This document shows positions 6,982 through 11,390 of a DNA stretch of 11,390 nucleotides, piece by piece (the stretch's first letter is position 1; each line of letters begins with the position of its first letter). The position numbers and the translations under genes are program-made. The notes beneath the pieces were generated by a model. That model did not search any database and had not been told where the DNA came from. It saw only the letters and a list, made by a program, of their open reading frames with translations. The DNA lies in contig DFYJ01000112.1 in the NCBI GenBank assembly GCA_002383325.1, positions 1-11,390 on the forward strand. The letters run 5' to 3'. The stretch is from Candidatus Aminicenantes bacterium UBA4085 (lineage in GTDB: Bacteria; Acidobacteriota; Aminicenantia; Aminicenantales; UBA4085).

Positions 6982-7533
6982 ATGACCGAGCGGATGATGG
7001 TTGAGGGGGCCAAGGCCGGACGGCCGGAAGCCCTGGAGCAGATCTACCTCGGCAACCGAGACCGGATCTTCCGCCTGGCCCTCCGCTACGTCCGCTTCCC
7101 AGAGGACGCCGAGGACATCACCCAGGACACCTTTATCAAAGCCTTCGACGCCATCTCCACCTTCGACTTGAACCTGGGCTCGGGCCTTCCGGCCTGGCTC
7201 AACCAGATCTGCGTCCACTGCGCCATTGACCACCTGCGCGTCCGCAAACGGCGCTGGGGCCGGACGACCTCGCTGGAGGCCATGCCGCAGGACCCGCCGT
7301 CCGCCCTGCCGTCACCGGAGCAGGTCGCCATCGGCCGCGGCGTCCGGCGCCGGGTTCAAGACGCGGTCGGATTCCTCTCGCCCCGCCAGCAGGCCGTCTT
7401 TTCCCTCCGCTACGTCGATCAGCTCGACATCCGCCAAATCGCCGGACGCCTGGGCTGCAGCGAGGGCAACGTCCGGGCCCATCTCTTCCGCTCCGCCTCC
7501 AAGCTGCGGGGGATGTTCCTGGCCGAGTCCTGA
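6982..7533 (+). CDS. ECF-type RNA polymerase sigma factor
   Basis: 183 residues, the usual ECF length. Region 2 spans about 24-65, with RIFRLALRYVRFPEDAEDITQ followed by DTFIKAFDAISTFD (the DAEDxxQDxF signature). A basic linker RVRKRRWGR follows region 2. Region 4 is at about 130-178, from LSPRQQAVFSLRYVDQL to the helix-turn-helix around IAGRLGCSEGNVRAHLFRS. It redirects core polymerase to its own promoters in the cytoplasm. There is no recognisable anti-sigma gene next to it: downstream lie a dehydrogenase remnant and a Nudix gene, so its signal input is unclear. No strong Shine-Dalgarno is seen (a G-rich GCGGGGCCGG stretch lies just upstream), and a second ATG at 6994 is an alternative start. 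A sigma-54-type site upstream suggests a cascade. Confidence 0.88.
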   Translation: MTERMMVEGAKAGRPEALEQIYLGNRDRIFRLALRYVRFPEDAEDITQDTFIKAFDAISTFDLNLGSGLPAWLNQICVHCAIDHLRVRKRRWGRTTSLEAMPQDPPSALPSPEQVAIGRGVRRRVQDAVGFLSPRQQAVFSLRYVDQLDIRQIAGRLGCSEGNVRAHLFRSASKLRGMFLAES

Positions 7534-7620
7534 GCTTACCCCCTGGAGCGGGCCGGCCAGGCCCTCATCGATCTCAAGGCCCGCCGCATCCGGGGAGCCA
7601 AGGTTCTGACGATCTCGTGA
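7534..7620 (+). pseudogene. 3' remnant of a zinc/quinone alcohol dehydrogenase gene
   Basis: Immediately after the sigma-factor TGA, and in the same frame, 28 codons run to a TGA at 7618-7620. They encode AYPLERAGQALIDLK followed by ARRIRGAKVLTIS. This matches the C-terminal pattern of medium-chain dehydrogenases (PLExAxEALxDLKxGRxxGxxVL, then stop). No dehydrogenase body is present, so this is a leftover 3' end. Its last bases overlap the promoter region of the Nudix gene. The identification rests on a short but distinctive motif. Confidence 0.5.
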
Positions 7621-7636
7621 TCCGCCGTTGTATAAT
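7606..7636 (+). promoter_or_regulatory. Promoter of the Nudix gene with a perfect TATAAT -10
   Basis: TATAAT at 7631-7636 is a perfect -10 box. The best -35 candidate, CTGACG at 7606-7611, sits at a long 19-base spacing inside the dehydrogenase remnant. Transcription would start near 7643, about 18 bases before the ATG at 7661. Confidence 0.5.
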
Positions 7637-7660
7637 GCCCCGTTGAAAGATCGAGAGACC

Positions 7661-8320
7661 ATGACTCCGCCTGCCGTTCCATCCGCCGCCGACCTGAGGA
7701 CGGCCCTGTCCCGCCCGCTGCCCGGCCTGGCCGCCCAGCTCGTGATGGCCCCCTCCCCCCGCCCCGGCGGCAGTCGAACCTACCAGGAAGCCGCGGGCTG
7801 CAGTCTTAAAGCAGGCGTTCTCCTGCTGCTTTATCCGAAAGACGGGAAGGTCCATCTCGTCTTCATCCGACGGCCCTCTTCCGCCCTTCATCATAAGGAC
7901 CAGATCGCCTTCCCGGGCGGCCAATTCGAGCCCGGGGAGGACGCCGTCCGGGCCGCCCTGCGCGAGGCAAGAGAGGAGGTCGGCGTGCCGCCGGGGGACG
8001 TCGAGACGGCCGGGACCCTGACCCCGCTCTATGTGCCGGCCAGCAACTTCTGCATCTTCCCGATCGTCGGCCGGGCCGGGGCGGCGCCGGCTTTCGTCCC
8101 CTTCGCGCCGGAAGTGGCGGAGATCATTGAAGTCCCCCTGGCCCGGATTCTCGATCCGGCCGCGAAACGAAGGGAGACCTGGACGATCGAGAGGGGGCCT
8201 GTCCTAATCCCCTTCTACTCCTACGGAGGGCACAGGATCTGGGGCGCCACGGCCATGATCCTGGCCGAATTCCTGGCCGTTCTGGCCGGCGGGGTGGCTT
8301 TCCCCGCGGACCCATATTAA
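7661..8320 (+). CDS. Nudix hydrolase, CoA pyrophosphatase type
   Basis: 219 residues. The Nudix box GX5EX7REUXEEXGU is complete at about 87-109 (G..QFEPG..E..DAVRAAL..REAREEVGV). Just before it, FIRRPSSALHHKDQIAFPGG matches the upstream signature of the NudL/NUDT7 CoA-pyrophosphatase branch, in which H..H..Q.AFPGG is typical. Such enzymes cleave CoA or acyl-CoA into 3',5'-ADP and phosphopantetheine in the cytoplasm, using Mg2+ bound by the box glutamates. The substrate is inferred from family motifs only. The ATG at 7661 is chosen with a weak GAGAG ribosome binding site; a TTG at 7628 in the same frame is rejected because it overlaps the -10 box. The dcp-like gene follows after 44 bases and may be co-transcribed. 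Confidence 0.85.
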   Translation: MTPPAVPSAADLRTALSRPLPGLAAQLVMAPSPRPGGSRTYQEAAGCSLKAGVLLLLYPKDGKVHLVFIRRPSSALHHKDQIAFPGGQFEPGEDAVRAALREAREEVGVPPGDVETAGTLTPLYVPASNFCIFPIVGRAGAAPAFVPFAPEVAEIIEVPLARILDPAAKRRETWTIERGPVLIPFYSYGGHRIWGATAMILAEFLAVLAGGVAFPADPY

Positions 8321-8364
8321 AATAGCCTTTTCCTTTTCAACCCTATTGCCCAAGGAGACCCGGC

Positions 8365-10491
8365 ATGAAGAAAGCTCTCGCCCTGGCCGCCGCACTGGCG
8401 GCCCTGACCCTGGCCTGCGGGCCGAAGGAGCCCCCCACCCCCGTGATCGATCCCAACGCCAACCCGTTCTTCAGCGAATGGACGGCCCCCTTCGGGACGC
8501 CGCCCTTCGACCAGATCAAGCCGGCCCACTACATGCCCGCCTACGAGAAGGGCATGGCCGACCAGAAAATCGAGACCGCAGCCGTGGCCGGCTCGGCCGA
8601 ACCGCCGACTTTCGCCAATACCATCGAGGCCCTGGAGCGCAGCGGCCGCCTGCTGAGCAAGGTCAACAACGTCTTCAACCTCTACACCAACAACCACACC
8701 AGCGAAGAGCTTCAGAAGATCGAGCAGGATGTCGCCCCGCTGCTGTCCAAGCACGATGACGACATCGTCCTCGACGCCAAGCTCTTCGCCCGGGTCAAGG
8801 CCGTCTTCGAACAGCGCCAAGCCCTCGGCCTGGCCCCCGAGCAGGACCGCCTGCTGGAGAGGACTTACAAGAGCTTCGTCAGAAGCGGCGCCGCCCTGGA
8901 CGAAGCCAAGAAGGCCGAGCTGCGAACGGTCAACGAGGAGCTGACCGTCCTCGGAGTCAAGTTCGGGCAGAACGTGCTGAAGGAGGACAACGGCTTCCAC
9001 CTGGTCGTCGATAAGGCCGAGGACCTGGCCGGCCTGCCGGAGGACGTCGCGGCCGCGGCCGCCGAAGCGGCCAAGGCCAAGGGCCTGGAGGGCAAGTGGG
9101 TCTTCACCCTGCACAAGCCCTCCTGCATCCCCTTCTTCCAGTACTCGGCCAAGCGGGAGCTGCGCGAGAAGCTGTTCCAGGCCTTCATCAAGCGCGGCGA
9201 CAACGGCAACGAAGCCGATAACAAGGCCGTCGCGGCCAAGATCGCCGCCCTGCGGGTCAAGCGGGCCAATCTGCTCGGCTACAAGTCCCACGCCGACTAC
9301 GTCCTGGAGGAGGCCATGGCCAAGACGCCGGCCGGCGTCTACGGCCTGCTCGACCAGATCTGGCCGCCGGCCCTGGCCATGGCCAAAGCCGAGGCCAAGG
9401 AGCTGCAGGCTTTGATGGCCAAGGACGGCATAACCGGTCCGCTCCGGCCCTGGGACTGGTGGTACTACGCCGAGAAGCTGAAGAAGGCCAAGTACGATCT
9501 GGACGACGAGACCCTGCGGCCTTACTTCGAGCTCAAGGCCGTCCGCCAGGGCGCCTTCGACACGGCGACCAAGCTGTGGGGCCTGACCTTCACCCCGCGC
9601 AACGACATCCCGGTCTATCACCCCGACGTCGAGGTCTTCGAGGTCAAGGAAGCCGACGGGACCCACGTCGGCATCCTCTACTCGGACTATTTTCCCCGGC
9701 CTTCCAAGCGGGGCGGGGCCTGGTCCAGCGCCATCCGCGAACAGTCGGCCCTGGACGGCAGGAAGGTGAGCCCGATCGTCTACAACGTCGGCAACTTCAC
9801 CAAGCCGACGGCCGAGAAGCCTTCGCTGATCACTTTCGAGGAGGCCCTGACCCTCTTCCACGAGTTCGGCCACGCCCTGCACGACCTGCTGTCGGACGTC
9901 ACCTACGAGTCGCTCTCCGGCACCAACGTGCCGCGCGACTTCGTCGAGCTGCCTTCCCAGATCATGGAGAACTGGGCCTCGGATTCCGAGGTCATCAAGA
10001 CCTACGCCAAGCACTACAAGACCGGCCAGCCCATCCCGCAGGAGCTGGTGGACAAGATCAAGAAGGCCGGGCAGTTCAACCAGGGCTTCGCCACGGTCGA
10101 GTACGTCTCGGCCTGCCTGCTGGACATGGACTGGCACACCCTGGCCAAGGCCGAGGAGAAGGACGCCAAGGCTTTCGAGGATGCGTCCATGAAGAAGATC
10201 GGGCTCATTCCCGAAATCGTGGTCCGCTACCGGACGCCCTATTTCTCCCACATCTTCGCCAGCGGCTACTCGGCCGGCTACTACAGCTACATCTGGTCCG
10301 AGGTGCTGGACAAGGACGCCTACGAAGCTTTCAAGGAGAAGGGCCTGTTCGACCCCGCGACCGCCAAGAGCTACCGCGACAACATCCTGGCCCGGGGCAA
10401 CACCCGCGAGCCGATGGAGTCCTACAAGATCTTCCGCGGGCGCGAGCCCAAGGTCGAGCCCCTGCTCAAGGCCCGCGGCCTGCTGAAGTAA
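8365..10491 (+). CDS. dcp: M3-family peptidyl-dipeptidase (Dcp-like) lipoprotein
   Basis: 708 residues. The zinc site is HEFGH (H499, E500, H503) with the third ligand E528 in FVELPSQ, 29 residues after the first histidine as in E. coli Dcp (H470 to E499). The surrounding LFHEFGHALHDLLSDV and FVELPSQIMENW are M3A hallmarks. PRPSKRGGAW and YFSHIFASGYSAGYYSY are further conserved blocks. These enzymes release dipeptides from the C-terminus of oligopeptides and aid peptide turnover. The N-terminus MKKALALAAALAALTLAC is a lipoprotein signal with lipobox LTLAC (C18), followed by G rather than an Asp retention signal, so it is probably anchored in the envelope; E. coli Dcp lacks such a signal. AAGGAG seven bases before the ATG supports the start. 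A weak AT-rich -10-like stretch (TATTAAAAT) overlaps the end of the Nudix gene. A strong terminator follows. Confidence 0.93.
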   Translation: MKKALALAAALAALTLACGPKEPPTPVIDPNANPFFSEWTAPFGTPPFDQIKPAHYMPAYEKGMADQKIETAAVAGSAEPPTFANTIEALERSGRLLSKVNNVFNLYTNNHTSEELQKIEQDVAPLLSKHDDDIVLDAKLFARVKAVFEQRQALGLAPEQDRLLERTYKSFVRSGAALDEAKKAELRTVNEELTVLGVKFGQNVLKEDNGFHLVVDKAEDLAGLPEDVAAAAAEAAKAKGLEGKWVFTLHKPSCIPFFQYSAKRELREKLFQAFIKRGDNGNEADNKAVAAKIAALRVKRANLLGYKSHADYVLEEAMAKTPAGVYGLLDQIWPPALAMAKAEAKELQALMAKDGITGPLRPWDWWYYAEKLKKAKYDLDDETLRPYFELKAVRQGAFDTATKLWGLTFTPRNDIPVYHPDVEVFEVKEADGTHVGILYSDYFPRPSKRGGAWSSAIREQSALDGRKVSPIVYNVGNFTKPTAEKPSLITFEEALTLFHEFGHALHDLLSDVTYESLSGTNVPRDFVELPSQIMENWASDSEVIKTYAKHYKTGQPIPQELVDKIKKAGQFNQGFATVEYVSACLLDMDWHTLAKAEEKDAKAFEDASMKKIGLIPEIVVRYRTPYFSHIFASGYSAGYYSYIWSEVLDKDAYEAFKEKGLFDPATAKSYRDNILARGNTREPMESYKIFRGREPKVEPLLKARGLLK

Positions 10492-10514
10492 GCGGCCGCG
10501 GCACAACGTCCACC

Positions 10515-10550
10515 AGCGGGAAGCGCGTTCGACGCGCTTCCCGCTTTTTT
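10515..10550 (+). terminator. Rho-independent terminator of the dcp-like gene
   Basis: AGCGGGAAGCGCG (10515-10527) and CGCGCTTCCCGCT (10533-10545) form a perfect 13-pair stem with loop TTCGA, followed directly by six T (10545-10550). It lies 23 bases after the stop codon. Confidence 0.93.
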
Positions 10551-10590
10551 CTCGCCCATCTCCGGGCCTGCGGCAAGGTATCCGGCCCGG

Positions 10591-10893
10591 CGGTTCTTCA
10601 AGGGGACCTGGGCCAAGTACGCGGATCCGGCGAAGAGCCCTTCCCGGCCTCCCGATATAGCCATCGAGCTCAAGATCGCGGGGGACGCCGTGACCGGCTA
10701 GGTCAGGAACGCCGGGGGCGAAAAATATGCCCTCGACCACTTCCAGCTCGTCCAGAAAAGCCTCTCATTCACTTTCCGGAATCTGCAAGGCACTCTCTCT
10801 ATCGGCAAGGCCGATCTGGGTGAGGGGAAGCTTGACCTCGAGCTCTGGGGCATCGACGGCCTTCGAGGCAGCCATACGCTCCTGAAACAATGA
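10591..10893 (+). pseudogene. Decayed lipocalin-like secreted protein gene
   Basis: One frame from about 10591 reads RFFKGTWAKYADPAKS, then PDIAIELKIAGDAVTG, an amber TAG at 10699-10701, and continues in frame with VRNAGGEKYALDHFQ, then SLSFTFRN, then GKLDLELWGIDG to a TGA at 10891-10893. The alternation GTW ... LKIAGDAVTG ... SLSFTF ... KLDLEL ... TLLKQ resembles the small secreted lipocalin-like barrels (GxWxG ... LKxDGDKLTGxV ... ISF ... LKR) common in Acidobacteriota and Planctomycetes. There is no start codon or signal peptide: the frame runs back into the T-run of the dcp terminator. Codon use is looser than in neighbouring genes. It is therefore a 5'-truncated gene with an internal stop, or a recoded one. 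The family call is a pattern impression. Confidence 0.5.
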
Positions 10894-10970
10894 CAAACGG
10901 CGTCTCGACCGCGGGCCGAAGACCGGCATCCATGAGGCGGCGGTGGTGGAGCTTAGGAAGAGCTTATCAC
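10894..10970. other. Non-coding stretch after the pseudogene
   Basis: GC-rich DNA in which I see no gene, promoter or repeat. With the pseudogene and terminator it fills the roughly 500 bases between the dcp-like gene and the truncated gene tail at 11003. Confidence 0.4.
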
Positions 10971-10996
10971 GCGGGGGCGGGTTGCCCCGCCCCCGC
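10971..10996 (-). terminator. GC-only hairpin after the truncated minus-strand gene tail
   Basis: GCGGGGGCGGG (10971-10981) and CCCGCCCCCGC (10986-10996) form a perfect 11-pair stem with a four-base loop. On the minus strand it begins six bases after the TGA at 11005-11003. There is no T-run on either side, so it may stop polymerase with Rho or protect the 3' end rather than act as a classical intrinsic terminator. Confidence 0.5.
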
Positions 10997-11002
10997 AAGC
11001 AG

Positions 11003-11077
11003 TCACTTCTTCTTCTTCACAGCAGTGTCCGGTGTCGTTCCATTCGCCAGCTTCGCATCCTCCTCCGCCTCCACTCT
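11003..11077 (-). pseudogene. 3' end of an unidentified GC-rich gene, cut off at a sequence junction
   Basis: The minus frame ending at TGA 11005-11003 reads RVEAEEDAKLANGTTPD then TAVKKKK. In its left portion codons are mostly GTG, GAG, GCG and CTG, like the rest of the GC-rich window. The acidic stretch followed by a lysine tail, the stop, and the strong hairpin six bases later look like a normal gene end. Upstream the frame hits TAG at 11080-11078, exactly where composition turns AT-rich, so the body of the gene is missing. Too little is left to name a family. Confidence 0.45.
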
Positions 11078-11100
11078 CTAGTGCGCAGCTCCACCATTCA
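11078..11100. other. Composition breakpoint (recombination or assembly junction)
   Basis: To the left the DNA is GC-rich with G/C-ending codons; to the right it is clearly AT-rich up to the window end. The coding frame on the minus strand also changes across this point. Both signs fit a junction between two unrelated sequences. Confidence 0.55.
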
Positions 11101-11309
11101 CAATTATTCATACCTTGGCTTTCGCAGCTCATCTGATCATAATAATTCGTGCATCCACAACCAAACCCTGTCTGATCACCACAGCCCATTCCTGCTCTGC
11201 AATCTCCACTTGCCTCAGAGCATTTTACCGCTTGCGCCTGATTTATTATTAATGAAAAAACAATAGAAATAGAGATTATTACGAAAATTAAAAGATTATT
11301 TTTTGCCAA
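11078..11309 (-). CDS. Small secreted cysteine-rich protein, C-terminus lost at the junction
   Basis: The frame starts with TTG at 11307-11309, directly after an in-frame TAG, with GGGTGG five bases upstream as a possible ribosome binding site. Residues 1-27 form a strong signal peptide (KNNLLIFVIISISIVFSLII, then NQAQA). The next 50 residues hold eight cysteines (30, 37, 43, 51, 53, 62, 70, 75), with MGCGDQTGFGCGC and NNCEWWSC, an even number suited to four disulfides. The formal ORF continues to a TAA at 10953-10955 for 118 codons in total. Beyond about residue 77 it reads the neighbouring GC-rich gene tail out of frame (GGGGGCEAGEW, then CCEEEEV), so I end the supported gene at the junction. 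I do not recognise the family. AT-rich codons set it apart from all other genes here. Confidence 0.5.
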
Positions 11310-11338
11310 CTACGCCACCCTGCCTCTTTGATTATCAG

Positions 11339-11344
11339 ATTATA
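11339..11344 (-). promoter_or_regulatory. Candidate -10/TATA element of the cysteine-rich gene
   Basis: TATAAT on the minus strand (11344-11339) lies about 30 bases before the TTG start, within a very AT-rich stretch. No convincing -35 box is seen at 16-18 bases. In such AT-rich DNA a chance match is easy. Confidence 0.25.
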
Positions 11345-11390
11345 AACTTATTATTTATAATTACAGTCACGGCTGTCCGGTTAAAAGTTG

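Noticed and set aside
5469..7013. Minus-strand frame (514 codons) opposite the oxoamine synthase gene
   Set aside because: Antisense shadow rich in Asp/Gly/Val with no motif; the plus frame contains all PLP-site residues.
7628..7660. TTG start for the Nudix protein
   Set aside because: The TTG abuts the perfect TATAAT box and would lie upstream of the transcription start.
8317..10740. Long minus-strand open frame (807 codons) opposite the dcp-like gene
   Set aside because: It is a GC-rich antisense shadow with repetitive Leu/Gly/Val content and no family motif, while the plus frame has a complete M3 peptidase.
10971..10996. Hairpin as an intrinsic terminator
   Set aside because: The stem is perfect but no T-run follows on either strand; it is listed only as a terminator-like structure for the truncated gene.
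1..11390. CRISPR array, tRNA, rRNA, insertion sequence or long repeat
   Set aside because: I looked for spaced repeats, tRNA-like cloverleaf ends, transposase motifs and terminal inverted repeats and found none.

Overview
The window is GC-rich bacterial DNA with strong G/C preference at third codon positions, except for about 310 AT-rich bases at its right end. A CBM9/DUF5916 outer-membrane barrel protein, a serine-palmitoyltransferase-like enzyme, secreted or lipid-anchored hydrolases and two sites fitting the sigma-54 promoter consensus together suggest a Gram-negative bacterium of the Acidobacteriota/Aminicenantes kind. That placement is inference from gene content and codon use; no marker gene is present. 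The window looks like a fragment of an environmental genome.

Left part (1-1598, minus strand): an Smr-domain protein with a zinc ribbon, then a secreted creatininase-family metallohydrolase, then the start of an unrecognised gene that runs off the left edge. The spacing suggests one transcription unit. Its promoter appears to place the transcription start on the A of the smr ATG, giving a leaderless mRNA.

Centre (1599-6794): a divergent regulatory region carries a sigma-54-type site for the 888-residue CBM9/DUF5916 protein. A PhzF-family isomerase gene converges on it from the right. The phzF-like gene diverges from an alpha-oxoamine synthase most like bacterial serine palmitoyltransferase. 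The promoter of the latter has an 8-bp perfect inverted repeat framing its -35 hexamer, which looks like an operator.

Right-centre (6795-10550, plus strand): a terminator-like structure, then a second sigma-54-type site in front of an ECF-type sigma factor. Directly after the sigma stop codon lies a 28-codon remnant of a zinc/quinone alcohol dehydrogenase tail. Next come a Nudix hydrolase of the CoA-pyrophosphatase type and an M3 peptidyl-dipeptidase (Dcp-like) lipoprotein closed by a textbook intrinsic terminator.

Right end (10551-11390): a decayed lipocalin-like pseudogene with no start and an internal TAG, then the tail of a GC-rich minus-strand gene followed by a GC-rich hairpin. Near 11080 the composition changes abruptly to AT-rich DNA carrying the start of a small secreted cysteine-rich protein. 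The 118-codon ORF across this point is a composite: its N-terminal part comes from the AT-rich side, and its C-terminal part is an out-of-frame reading of the GC-rich gene tail. It marks either a recombination junction or an assembly chimera.

The genes do not form one pathway. The shared theme is envelope and export (barrel protein, secreted hydrolase, lipoprotein peptidase, possible sphingolipid synthesis), with a possible sigma-54 to ECF regulatory layer.
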